Source: Diphasiastrum complanatum (lineage: Eukaryota; Streptophyta; Lycopodiopsida; Lycopodiales; Lycopodiaceae). Taken from it: 64,000 nucleotides of DNA. The notes beneath the pieces were generated by a model. The model was not told the origin of the DNA, made no database searches, and saw nothing but the letters and a program-made list of their open reading frames with translations. Shown here piece after piece: positions 13,860 through 27,244 of this stretch (position 1 is its first letter; each line of letters begins with the position of its first letter). The position numbers were made by a program, and so were the translations under genes. The DNA lies in the NCBI GenBank assembly GCA_029204225.1, contig CM055098.1, positions 3,521,607-3,585,606 of the forward strand, written 5' to 3'.

Positions 13860-14183
13860 AGCCATATGGATCGGGTTATTACTTCACGTTTGCATCACAC
13901 TCAGTTTAATGCTACCACCATTCTGTGTGACAATTTGAGTTGTATTTCACTGTCACTGAATCCCATATTTCATGACAAGTCTAAGCACATAGAAATCCAA
14001 TATCACTTCATTTGGGAGAAAGTTTTCTCAAGGTAAGTGATTATTCAATACTGCTCCAAAATAGAAATGGTTGCAGACATCTTCACCAAAGCGCTTCCCA
14101 GGATCAAGCATCAGAAGTTTTTCAATATGCTGAACCTAACGAAGACCCCAAGGCACCAATCGTGTGACCTTAAGGGAGACTAT
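13860..14183 (+). mobile_element. Copia family A, RNase H tail and polypurine tract
   Basis: The plus strand encodes the end of a Ty1/copia RNase H domain: 'ILCDNLSC', 'HDKSKHIEIQYHFI' and 'MVADIFTKALPRIKHQKF' are typical. It is followed by 'TTAAGGGAGACTAT', a polypurine tract abutting a TGAAAATTAAG LTR start. Broken fragment; the rest of family A's body is missing here, and its gag end is at 30.9-31.7 kb on the minus strand. Confidence 0.85.
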
Positions 14184-16735
14184 TGAAAATTAAGTCCACA
14201 GTTTACTCCTTGGTGCTACTTTCTATTTCAAGATTCTTCTTGCACTTTTATGATCACTGATCTACGGTTAGATGAAACCTACTTTGGTTCTATGTCTACT
14301 CATCTTATACATGTAGGATCACATAACTCAGACAACCGAATTATTCGAAGAGCGACTACATCTGATCTTCATTCATCCATGGATCAAAGAGTAAAAGGTA
14401 ACTATAGCGCAGACATCCCAAAGGGAGCCGAGAACCATGACTTAGCTTCCCAACTTTCAACTCTTGCCATCCAAACCCACTTGACATACAAGCAGCCAAC
14501 TCGCCAACAACGATCAGACTTAACCAACTTGAAGTTCAAAAACCAGCATTAAAATCCAACTTGGCGCCATGCCAGTTTGGGGGTCCCGATGTGAGTGACT
14601 TCCCTCCAAGCAAGCCACCCGACATACATCAAACTTAACCAACTCAAAGCTTCATTGCAAATGAGTAACATCCATTCCAAGCAAGTCATCTGACTTACAT
14701 CAGACTCAACCAACTCAAAGCTTCGTCACGAGCGCTGGAAGCCAACCTGGCGGGGCCAGATTGGACAGCCATAAACAGGTAACTTCCACCCAAGCAAGCC
14801 ATCCAACTCAGCCGACAAATTAGAGCCCGTTCCCCAAGAGCTTAATCCATTCACGTTCATGCAAGGAACACTCAGAACCACAAGTCGTGACAGATATGAA
14901 GACAACCAATTCCTGGACCGAATGGTCCTGACAGGAGACCGCTGGTGTCCAAGACCGAATGGTCCCGACGACATATCGTTGGCGTCTTGGGATATGACCC
15001 TCAACTATGTGCCAGATCAAAAAGATTTGAAGCGGCCTTACAACTGGTGCTTTTACCGAACACTGAAAGCCAGAAGGTAATCAGAGTCAGTTTGAGAAAA
15101 ATCTCACTTTATTAATACATCTGATAAGGTTACATTTCAAGTGTGTGATCGACCCTAGTCTCCGGGGTGCTGGCATGCCAAGGCGGGTGCCAGGACAACA
15201 TTCCAGCAAGGGAAACTGAGACTTGCCCTGAGTCGCAACCCGCATTCCCCTATAGTATTGGTGGGATTCGCCACCTCCCCTCATACCAAGTACTCTACCC
15301 AAGCTGTTAAAGCACATTTTCTCTCCCTAGAAAGTCATTTTCTCTCTCTAGAATTTATTGATCCCCAGACTTCCTTTAATCATGCCTAGATCGTGTGAGG
15401 TGATTGCACATCGATCTGAGCTCTCTGGACTTCGCTAGAACCGATCAAAGATTTTCAGCCATAGGAACTTGGCGCTGACTGACTTCTGGTCACAGTGGTG
15501 CCAGGAGCGGCACCGGCGCTGGTGGCAGCAGTGGCGCTGCTACCGCCGGGGATAATGCTGGCATCAGTGGCGCCGAAAGTAAAGCTTGTAAAGGTAGCTT
15601 TACAACAGTAACCAATCCTATTTTCATTTTCACATTCGAATGTTAAGTCAAATTATTTGAAGAACTTTGAAGACCTGGCCATCTTCAGCAACTTCAACAA
15701 ATCTCCATTTTTGAACAGTCTGCAGAGTTGAATTGTTTTTTTTGCAGAGTTCACATTTTCTTGAAAGGCGAAAAATGCGAAGTGTCCGTCTACTTCGACG
15801 AAATAAAAATTTTAAGCTCATTATCGCATTTTTCCAAAAGCTGAAAATGCGAAATATGTGAGGAATGCGAGAACTCATGTATTTCAACGACTTTGAGCTA
15901 TTTGACCTAACTACCGCCAAGGCACCGCAGGGTCAACCGTATGGTCACTATGTGAAGACCAACCACCAAGGCATCGCAAGGAACTGCCAAAGCACCCCAA
16001 GAGTCAACATGCGGTTGCGATAAGCCCGCCCTATCAGACTCCTGAAGACTTATGTACACATTGTATAGCTGTCATTATAAGTCAAATACCTCTTAAGTAC
16101 AACGAAGTACTTAGTTAGATGTAAAACATTTATTGTAATTAATTACATGGATGTAGTGTATAAATACATTTTCATCACGCACTCTACTTGATGCTCCGCC
16201 AATAGAGCGAATGATATCGAGCGTCCAAGTTATGTCTCCATTCTTGGTTGTAACGTACTCAGTGTTGTTCAAGCTTTCATTGTAGTATAGAAGCAACACA
16301 TTCTATCATATGTGTTTAATGTAGACGTATGTGGTTGTGATTTGATTACACTCTTACTGCTTATTCACGCTTGTGCACTCACTCTGATCAGATCACGGAT
16401 GTCATCTGATCAGACGATGGTTGTCTTTGACATCTAAGGAACTTGCATTATCACACAACACTATCATTTTACATTCTGAACTAAACTTCATTCTAAATTT
16501 GCTTTACAGTAATATCACACCTCTTCTAATCTCTTTGGTGGACTATACTCATTTTTTATTTGGGTATGAATTGATTTTTAAGATCCTGTGATTGAGAACA
16601 TATGAGCCATTTGAATCCATTTATGCATTAGCATTCTTTTAGACTGTTCTTGCTAGTAGCAGCCCATAACAATGGGAGAGTTGTTCAGTAAATATTTCTC
16701 TCTCTTTCTCCGTTCCATCCTCTCAGCCTTACACA
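14184..16735 (+). mobile_element. Copia family A 3' LTR, interrupted by a 1.2-kb insertion
   Basis: Starts TGAAAATTAAGTCCACA and ends TTACACA. The whole length, minus the insert, matches the reverse complement of 31747-33100: 14184-14402 with the right end of that copy and 15608-16735 with the rest. The true LTR length is about 1.34 kb. It contains repeated 'AATGCGAA' boxes in both orientations (15770-15870) and short 'CACCGCAAGG'-type units at 15910-16020. Fossil. Confidence 0.85.
14403..15607. mobile_element. 1,205-bp insertion in LTR-A with 5-bp target duplication
   Basis: The sister LTR at 31747-33100 lacks this segment, which gives its exact ends. GTAAC is present on both sides (14398-14402 and 15608-15612) and only once in the sister copy. 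A 5-bp duplication and a CAACA right end fit an LTR-type integrase. The insert has no coding domain. It contains diverged repeats around 'CAACTCAAAGCTTC' (14640-14730) and a GC-rich 'GGTGCCAGGAGCGGCACC' hairpin near 15500. Probably a solo LTR or a small non-autonomous LTR element. Confidence 0.75.
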
Positions 16736-18395
16736 GATTTCTAGAGGATTGTTAGATATTGTACATACAGATATTTGTGGCCCAATGCAGAATCCTTCAT
16801 TGAAGGATGCAAAGTATTTTATCACTTTTATCGATGAATTTTCAAAAGGACGATGGTGTATTTTATCAAGAAGAAATCCAAAGCTTTCAATTGATTCAAA
16901 ATCTTCAAGGAGCGTGCAAAGAAACTGGTAAGAAGATCAAAGCCTTATCTGAGGTCCCACAATGGTGGAGAATATATCTCTACTGAATTCAAGGAGTACT
17001 GCTAGAGCCAACGCATTGAACAACGGTTTATTATCACTCCCTATTCGCTTTAGTCAAATGACTTAGCCGAGAGGAAGAATCGTACCCTGGTCAAGTCAGC
17101 CAAATGCATGCTGGCACATGCATCTTTCCCAAAGAGCTTTTGGGTTGAAGCTATTTACACTGCAGCTTACATCCAGAATAGATGTTCGACTAAAGCCCTC
17201 TCAGGAAAAACATCCAAAGAGATTTGGACAGGATCTAAGCCTTCATAGAAGAACCTACGAGTATTCGATTGCATCACCTATGCGCAGATCCCAAGAGACA
17301 AGAAAGAAATTCGACTTCCAAAGTCTAAAGACCATCCTAATCGGTTAAATTTCTTTGACAATTCCTACAAGCTGTACGACCCCGATACCCAACAGATTTT
17401 ATTCAGTAGAAAAATAGTCTTTATCAAGGACCAGTTTAGGCAAATATAGTATTCCATGCGAACCTTCGACACCTGCCATCGACACAACAATTTGAGTCTC
17501 AAACTCCATCGTGCTGACAGTCGACCAACTATTCGACTGTGAATCAGAAGAAGACATTGCTATTATTAAGCAACAACTCGACCAAGGAATGGATCATCAA
17601 CAGACGCGACTTTCAAGAAGATCGAACTTAGTGCGCACATAGCCCACGAGGTATTTTCCTGAGTTCGCATGTCTTTTAATGCAGGAACCGACTACAGTCA
17701 AAGAGGCCTGTGACGTCAAAGGACCAATGTCCTCAGACAAAGCAAGAAAATGAGCAAATGAGAGAGTATCTGTATCAATCGATACTCGGTTCTCTCATGT
17801 ATGCAATGGTCTATACAAAAACTAACATCACTTTCGCAGTTATCTCATTAAGCCAGTTCATGGCTAATCTTGGAATCATACATTGGAAGGCTCTTATCAT
17901 AGTCATGAGGTATATTCGAGCTACAATGGACCTAGATGTAGATACTCATAAATCCACATCTGGATTTACATTCTTCTTCAATGACGATCCTATCTCCTGG
18001 AACAATCATAAGCAAACCTCTATTGCTCTTTTCTCTACATAAGCAGAATAAGTTTATGCTTCCCAAGATATTAAAGAAACAATTTGGTTGAGAGATTTAC
18101 TATCAAATATTAAATCAGTACACTCCTACAATTATGTTTTGTGATAATCAGAGTGCCATTGCTTATTGGCCAATCATAGATTTCACTCCAGGAGTAAGCA
18201 CATTGAGATTCGATATCACTATGCAAGGAATAAGATTCTCGATAGAGAGATAAACTTAGCATACTGTCGGACACAAAACATGATTGCAAATGTGTTTACC
18301 AAGGCCTTGAGCATTGATGCACACAACAATTTTTGAGCATTGTTTAGTCTAAAGATCAAGGCATTCACGGATCCAGATTAAGAAGGGGTGTTGGA
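16736..18395 (+). mobile_element. Copia family B, integrase to RNase H pieces
   Basis: Begins just after LTR-A with 'LLDIVHTDICGPM', the start of the copia integrase core, and continues through 'FITFIDEFSK'. Later comes the end of RT and RNase H: 'YLYQSILGSLMYAMVYTKTNI' spans the RT end, and 'THKSTSGFTFF' starts RNase H. It then runs into a tract ending 'AGAAGGGG' before a TGTTGGATTTATT LTR start. Much of RT is absent. Broken fossil. Confidence 0.85.
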
Positions 18396-18535
18396 TTTAT
18401 TTCTCTACTCTCCTAAATCCCATGTTAATCTAGTTCCATTCATATTGCTGCAGTTTTTACACGCATGGTGGCACAGTCTACAGAAATACTCTATTATCGA
18501 GGACATACAAGAGAACAGATGTAGGGTGTGTGATT
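18396..18535 (+). mobile_element. Copia family B 3' LTR, 5' part
   Basis: Starts TGTTGGATTTATTTCTCTAC. The first 100 bp match the reverse complement of 34555-34657 very closely ('CTCCTAAAT', 'GTTAATCTAGTTCCATTCAT', 'TTTTTACACGCAT'). It is cut off where the minus-strand LTR scrap begins. Confidence 0.8.
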
Positions 18536-18610
18536 GATGGTGACCCTAAATGATAACCCCTAAGATGAGGATAGGGATTGACCCAATACAGAACTCTCAG
18601 ACTTAAATTA
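18536..18610 (-). mobile_element. Scrap of the 9.4/21-kb LTR family
   Basis: 'GATAACCCCTAAGATGAGGA' at about 18550-18570 is identical to the stretch at 21136-21155, the U5 end of the minus LTR. The similarity fades by about 18610. Confidence 0.6.
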
Positions 18611-21106
18611 TGATCAAACTTACTTCTATTCCAATTAAAGTGGAATCAGTAACCTTTGACCTTTTAATGTAGTACTTATAGATAATGATTCAAATTTTAA
18701 ACTTGTTCTAGATCCAGATTGTCCACACAATTCCTAGAGAATTTCTCTTATTCGAAAAGTTCCAATTCGGTATCTTACTCTGAATCTATCCGAAATTACT
18801 TTTAGAAAAAATCTTATTTCTATACCACAGTTGGTTCTCTTCCAAAAAAAACTATGCAATCCATCCCAATAGAATTTTATTCCACTACTTCACTCCTCCT
18901 TTTAAAGAAATTATCAGTTTCAATAAAAGTTAACTGGAAAGATGATATATGAAAATATCCAAATCCAAGAAAAGTCAGTAATAAGTGCTTTCACTAAAAG
19001 ATTCACTATATTACAAACATGACTTTTCCTTCAAATATTTTCAACCCGAGTGATAGAAACTACCATTCCATGCACAAAGAGATATTCTAAGTTTAAGAAA
19101 TTGAAACACAATAACCTTAGAATTTATCAAATTCCAAGTCTATTCACACAAGTAGTAATTTATATGATATAACATTCTTTCAGAAGAATAACTTCATGTT
19201 GGAAAGAATTCATATAAACCAGTCTGATGTCTTATATTCGAGAAATTATTAAGAAGTAAAGGATTAATTAAGAAAGCAAGAAATAGATTTGAGGGTCTCT
19301 GATTTTGTAAATAATGAGATATCACATTGGGATCTAGATTAAACCTCAAAATTTTTCAAAATACCCCCCCCCCACACACACATTTGATCAATGGTTATCT
19401 TTTTCTCATATCACGACTAGGTACCAAAACACACCATTGATTATCAGATCTTTACAGTCCTAGAATTTTCTTTCCAAAATTACTGATGTCCCATATCATC
19501 AGCTTTTCTTTCCAAAAAACCCTTAACTGTCTCATTGATATTCTAGAGATCCACTGATCATCTAGCTGTCCTATAATCCATATAGGATATTATCTCTTGT
19601 TCCCAAACAAACTGGAGAATCCATTCATTTGGATGACTGGCATGCCTATCAGATGGATACCACAAATTCACATCTGATCTTGTGATTAAACAGAGGAATT
19701 AACACGGTTCAACATTACATTCTGATCCTTTTAGATTAGTTATAAGCTTCGAAACCCTACCGATGCATCAAATCTAGAGACAAGCTTCTGTCAACTAACA
19801 GATCCAATGTAATCTACGTATCAAATTCCACTTTTTACATCACAAATGACAACCAAAACTACGGATAACTCAATGGTTACAGAAACATTAGTATTAATTC
19901 AACTAATGAATTTAATCTAGGAAATTAGTATCCAATATTAAGCAAATTACTTACATGAATTACCAAAATCCTAACTACGAAATACATTTCCCGATTACAC
20001 TTACTACCTTTGATGTCCACTTTTCTTCCCTCCTTAGAATCTTTCAGTTCCCTGAAAATATATTTCAGCTAAGGTACTAAGAAGACGTAACGACTTTAGT
20101 AAATGTTTAAAATTAATTACTGTAGAAAAAAGTCTGAAACAATTTCATTTTTATTCTATACCTGGGCTGAATAACTGATATACCAAAAATCATCTACTAG
20201 TATGAAAAACACTACTAGTATGATCTTTTGAATATAATTCACCATAGGAGTTAACCAAAAATGAAATCAGTTTGTTACTTTTGATCAGTTCCTATCAATT
20301 ATAAATCCTCCAATAAAATTGGACTATTTTTTCTTTTTATTAAACTGGCTTAAGCATTACTTCGTTAAAGTTGCTTGTAATTAAGAGAAAATACAAAAAA
20401 AAAAAAAAAAAGATTTGGGTACTTCTTTTTCTGTATTCCACACAAAAATTTTGTCGAAGAATAAAGAACTACCTCCAAATATTTTTCATTTTATTCCAAT
20501 TAATTACTTTAATAAGTGTCTCAAAAGTTTTTACTCATCCTTTCACTAATGATCAATTTCAATTAGAAGGAAGAAGCAAAACCATCGGTATCTTACCGAT
20601 CACAGAAAGGAAAAGACAAGCATCATTTAGCTCAATTTACAGAGAGTACCGATACTCTAGAGTTAAGTGGATCAATAGCATAATACCAAAGGATGGAATC
20701 CCTTTTACCGGGTACATGCATGAGAATCATACCATTACCATCATTTCTCAAGATCGGCTTAGAATGATTTCCTCAAAAAATCCGATTAGAACAGCTTAAT
20801 TTCGAAAACTGAGGTACTAAGGTTTCACACAAATTCTGGGCTTACTGGTAGATGTCGTTGTAAGCCAATTATCCAGCAAATAAGATCTAATACATGCATA
20901 TTGTTCGTAGGAAAATCCCTATTCGGAAAGCAATATCCAAACCAAGGTTTAAATTTTGAAAACTAAGCACCAAAGACCAAAATTCCACTAACTCGGTGCT
21001 AGTAACTTGAGTTCAGAAATCTCATTTCGAACAAACATCAAAGTTTTGATTGTCAGAACTTTAGAACCCTATGGTCATCCAGCATGCATCTACAATCCTA
21101 TCAATT
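18611..21106 (-). mobile_element. Non-coding interior of a minus-strand LTR element
   Basis: About 2.5 kb without a convincing ORF. The 142-codon open frame at 20371-20799 has no known motif. Because the 21-kb LTR and its primer-binding site point leftward, this is the expected 5' internal region. Lack of any gag pattern suggests either deep decay or a non-autonomous element. Confidence 0.4.
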
Positions 21107-22262
<1,156 letters not shown>

Positions 22263-24500
22263 CTATTTTTCCAGCTAGTTTATTTATTTACATGGGAATA
22301 CCCCCAATAGGGCCTCTGACCTGAAGTAGTGCCGGTCCCTCGACACTATGGTGCTTAGTATAGGCCACGTTTTGTTCGTTGTTGCTAGATCAGATATCCG
22401 ATGACTTCTTCCATGAATGCCAATCTTTTTGTACTTTTTGGGTCCTTAGGAGTGTAGAATGACTTGTGGACTCTGGTTAGCCAAAATTGGTCGATCCAGA
22501 TTTAGAATTTGCGGGTCCATGAATCGCCAAGTAGTGCCGCTCTATAGTACACTAGGGGTGCCACACTCCACCCATTTAGATCATCGTGTGCGGGGGAGGA
22601 AGTGTGGGTTCACCCTTAATTGTTGTGGACTTGTGACATATGCCCTGATGGCCACAGGGTCTTGCTCGAATAACGGTTGGTGCTACTCCGGTTGTGGTAG
22701 TGCGGGGAGGCACTTGAGATCATCGCTCTTATTGTCTGGACTGAAAACGACACCTGCCAGCCGTCGCGTGAGGGCTCATAGGGTTGTTTGACTAGGAGTT
22801 TATTGATTCGATCCTCTACAAACCTTGGTCGACAAAAGGTGCGACTGACAAAGATGGATCTAGAGTCTTGGGATGTGGAGGCTTGACGCTCCCCTTGGAT
22901 TTGGCTCTAATCAGTGGCTTGGCTAGTATCCTGGCCCCGGTCTTGTCCACTGGCCTCTGCCACATCTGTTGCTTGATCCTGAACGTCCAGCCCTACTGCT
23001 TGCTTGTCTTTATCATGGCTGGAACTAGCCATTGCAGCTGCTAGTATAGGTGGTATTGGGATTACCACTAGGGTTGGTTGGGGTTGCTGCTCCATGTGCC
23101 TCTGGCATGTCTTTAGGGCATTCTTTGTTTGTGCCAGTTCTTGGATTGCGCTCCATCGGTAGTTTTTGAAGGTTTAACGGTAGACCTTCACCTACTGCGT
23201 GAGTAGATCCATCTCGGTTTGGTTGAGAAGTTTGTTGGTAGGTGTCGGTTGAGCTAACCAAGTTGTCTTCTCTTCTTGCAAGGCTGTCACCTCCGCTCTT
23301 AGGTGTGTGTTTTCTGTTTCAAATACAGTCAGCTAAGCTTGGAGCGAGACGAGATGTTGTGTGGCTTGTTGCTGGATCTCCTGGACCTCGCTTGAGCGTC
23401 CATTGCGGACTTTGTGAAGCCCTTGATGTACCTCTAGATATCATCTTTATGCGTTTTCAATTTGAGCACCTCCTGTTTTTCTACTTGCTCGTGTTGTTGC
23501 GCTATTTATAGGTCCTGCTAGAGGTGTGTGATTTCCTCTTGCAGTTGCATGTTGCTGGTAGCTTTTCCAGTACGCGGCCGTCCAATAGAGTTTTGGCTGC
23601 TACTGCATCCTGGACGAAGATTTTTTAAGAGTTGGTAGGCCGATGTGATATCCGTGGGCCCGGCCGGTATGGTGCTACTTGTTGGGGCTTGGTGAGATGT
23701 CGTCCGGATGACTTGCACACTGTCATCGTCATCTTCGATCAGCGTTTCTGGTGCTACCATGCCTTCTGGTGTTGTGGGGTCAACACGGTCAGACGATGGC
23801 ACGTACTATGTTTGCTTGAATGCATCATTGGATAATGGTGTGTCACCTTCAGCAAGCTGATGAGATGAAGCTAGAGGGGGTGTGAGAGGAGTGACAGTGG
23901 TAGAGAGGTTGTACAATGGTTTGTTTGAAAGATGGAATGGTGGAAAACTATAGGATGGTGTCGAGGATGGAGGGAGACAGAGGAGGTGAGGAGCCCTTTG
24001 GGGACGAGAGATTAATGATGTTCATCTAGTCGAGTGTGTCAGTAGAGAGCTGTGAATTCAAAGGGTTTATGTTGAGAAGCGGGGTAGAAATGGATGCGAG
24101 AGGTATGGAAGAATCGATGGTGACGGTGGGTGTGGAAGAAACGAGGATGGCGGCATAAGGTGGAGGGATGGGAGCAATAGAAATTGAGATGGTGGAAGTA
24201 GTGGATGGTTGGGCGGAAGCAAAAGTAGTGGTTGAGAAAGAAGCAGATGTAGGATGAGATGGTGCGATGCGTTGTCATGTGGTAGGAGGGCTAGCGGAGG
24301 TAGAGGCAGTGCCACGCATTCGTTTGCTGGCCGATGAGTTAGTAACAGCTGGATGAGTGGAGGTAGATGCAGTGGAGGGAGGGAGAAGATTGACGTGGGC
24401 AATGATGGTTGATAGGATGTTAGTGCATTTGAGATCCCGAACTGTTTGTTCGAGAAGGGTGCAGGCGAGATTGCAAAGAAGAGGCCCGGTGGCTATTCGT
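22263..24500 (-). mobile_element. Ty3 accessory region upstream of the 3' LTR
   Basis: On the minus strand this holds Ser/Thr/Pro-rich sequence (24.0-24.4 kb), an acidic stretch 'IEDDDDSVQVI' (about 23.7 kb) and Gln/Glu/Lys-rich sequence likely to form a coiled coil (23.3-23.5 kb). There is no RT, integrase or protease. Some plant Ty3 lineages carry an extra ORF between integrase and the 3' LTR, and the position fits. It is broken into several frames. Confidence 0.45.
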
Positions 24501-24541
24501 TAGGGAATTCATTATAGAATTCCACTATTTGGCTGAGGAGG

Positions 24542-26400
24542 GTGGACTTAATGCACTCCTTGAATGATGTGGAAATGCATGATGAAAAAGTCCTCAACTA
24601 TCTCAATAATAAACCATTTGTGCCTAAAACAATCCCAAAGGAGATTAAGTCCCTAGGCCTTATGGCTCATGTACAACTTACCTCCAATGTAGTCAACATG
24701 GTGGCCTATAGGCCCAAACCCAAGGTCTACCAATGGGAAGAGCTTCCAAACAAAGTCTGCGATGCCATAGATGCCGAGTTAATCTGAGAGACAACCACAC
24801 CGCCTGCACAACAACCCACAAAACCTCGATTACACAAACAGATGATAATCGACACACAATTAACCGAGAGACAAAAATAAATACATGCTAAACTTAAACA
24901 GCCCATCCAGCCTTTATTAGAAACTCAAAAGGCCCATCCGAGCGAAAGAGCTTATAGCTCCGGTAGCAAAGCACCATCAATAATTTTCAAAGTTCCTGAG
25001 AACTTTGTGGATGCGGCCACCTTTTGATACCAAATTTTTTTAAGGATTATACACTCAACAATGTTGTTATACAACTGCCCCAACCAAAGCGGGAGCCTAC
25101 ACAGGCTTCCCCATCTTTTGAAGGACTTGCTAAGACAGTCCAGCTCAATCTTAAGGATCCTGATTAAGACATGGATTGTTTTGTTCATGTCGGAAAGCCC
25201 ACTTGATGCCAGACCAACTCTTTGGTTTGGAGACTTTATTAAGGAAGTACAGAAATGTATTTGCTTGGAATTATACCGAAATAAAGGGGGTCCCACCTGA
25301 AGTAGCAGTCCATACCATTCCACTCGAGGAAAACGCTAAGCCTATTCGGACTAAGCCATACCATTGTCACCCTGTCTATAGAGAAAGAATTGACGAGGAT
25401 ATTAAGAAGCTGCTTGATGTTGGCTTCATTTATGAAGTCCAACATACGGATCGGGTGTCGCCCATTGTGGTGGTGCCTAGGAAAAATGGCAAGCTTCACA
25501 TCTGCATTGATCTAAAAAATCTTAATGCGGTTACTAAAAAGACCATTTTTCATTGCCTTTAATGACACAAATTCTAGAAGAAATGGCAGGAGCTGAAGCT
25601 TTCAACTTCTTAGATGGATTTAGTGGCTATTTTCTAGTCCAAATAGCCCTTGAGGGTCGACATAAAATGGCTTTCGCCACAAAATATGGTGTTTATAATT
25701 ACAATGTAATGCCTTTTGGCTTATGCAATGCCCCGCCCATGTTCTCACGCGTCATGCAAATGGCATTTCAAGATTTGCTATATCGGATTGTCGTGATTTA
25801 TCTTGATGATTTGGGTGTACATTCTTCGGCTGATAAACACCTCAAAGTGTCAAAAAGATCTTCATTTGTTGTCGAAGGTTTGGAATATCACTCAACCCCG
25901 AGAAGTGCCAAATCTGGATAACCCATGGGGTTGTACTCAGACATATCATATCAAAATATGACATTTCTATCGATCCCTCTAAAATCAAGATTATATTTGA
26001 GATGCCCTTACCTGCAACGTTGAAGGAAGTATACGTTTTTCTAGGCCATACTAACTACTACCGCATCTTCATAATCGACTACGCTGGCAAGGCATGGCTT
26101 GTTTATTTGGTTGTGGTTGACCCTAGGTAGACCGAGAAATGAATTAAAGCTTTTGAGGACCTCAAGACCGCTCTCATCTACCATGCCAATACTTTATTCC
26201 CCTGATTACATGAAGGAATTCCATGTGCAATGCTGATGCAAGTATGCTATTGGAGGTATCCTAGCACAACCGGATGAGTACAACAAAGACTTTCTGATAC
26301 GTTTTTTGAGCAGACAATTGGTGGGAACTATAGTCGAATGGAGCCTTGGCTAACCGATAAAAGAAATTCTTATTAAAGGATCTCGAATTACTTGGAGAGC
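24542..26400 (+). mobile_element. Ty3 pol fossil: linker, reverse transcriptase, RNase H start
   Basis: RT landmarks in order are 'PIRTKPYHCHPVYRERIDED', 'VVVPRKNGKLHICIDLKNLN', 'FNFLDGFSGYFLVQIA', 'MPFGLCNAP' and the catalytic 'VIYLDD' near 25795. An RNase H start ('YAIGGILAQPDE') follows near 26240. Upstream, 24542-24787 resembles the variable region before RT. The element is broken in several places and has lost gag and its left LTR. Confidence 0.9.
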
Positions 26401-27244
26401 GGATATTAAGGAGCTGCTCTGATAAGAGTATCAGTATAGGTGTCTTTGACAATCGTTCAGATAAATTGCAAAAACTATTAGGCATCTAAGACAACCATGC
26501 AACTCACTAATTCTGATATTCTGATGTAAAAGAATGCAATTACAACTAGGCGTCGAGGACAACCATACATTACCTTGTCTGTGATATTGCGGAAGAAGAG
26601 TGAGAGTTACTTAACATTCAACAAGAACGTAAGAAAATGAAACAATAGCGAATCTGTATATTAGTGTTGTAAAAACACCGATCAGACCACAAAGCAATAG
26701 CGTTGATAAGCGCGTGATCCTACTAATATAAACAAGACAATTGCTATTGCTCTGAATATTTACTCTCTCTCTATGATCACTAACTCTGAGGAGTCAGCTA
26801 CTGAAAGACCAATTTTGGTCGTAGATCTTCGTATATCTCATGTATCATCTGATGAATCAACCTTTTTGAATCTCTATCTCTCTTCAATCGCACATTTACT
26901 TATATAGCAACTGGAAGATCTTGTATTATTCTGTCTTGGCATTTACAAGATCGCTTAACAACTGATTAAGTGACTAATTAGAACAGTTATTATTGGAGCG
27001 TGAAGACGTAGACAGTCTATACTTGGAATTTTGTGTTGTTCAAGATGGCCTGAAGGTACTGACAAAGGCAACAATGTCGAGTATTTCGCTTGTGGAAATT
27101 CCTGAGTAAAAAATGCAAACTGTAGCGACAATCAGTGCAAGAATGCAGACTGTTGAAAAACAGTTCATATTCTACATACTACTTGAGAGAGTGATTTACA
27201 TGGACATGAAGGAGGGTAGATAGGATGAGTAGGAGTAGGATTAA
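26401..27244. mobile_element. Probable solo LTR or LTR-like insertion inside Ty3 pol
   Basis: About 0.85 kb of non-coding sequence separates two RNase H pieces. It is T/A-rich, with CTCTCTCTA and ATATAGCAAC segments like an LTR promoter and leader, and 'GTCGAGGACAACCATAC' duplicated as 'CATCTAAGACAACCATGC' at its start. No coding domain. Ends not defined. Confidence 0.4.

Noticed and set aside
20371-20799. 142-codon open frame
   Set aside because: No domain, Lys-rich A-tract start and AT-biased composition inside an LTR element interior.
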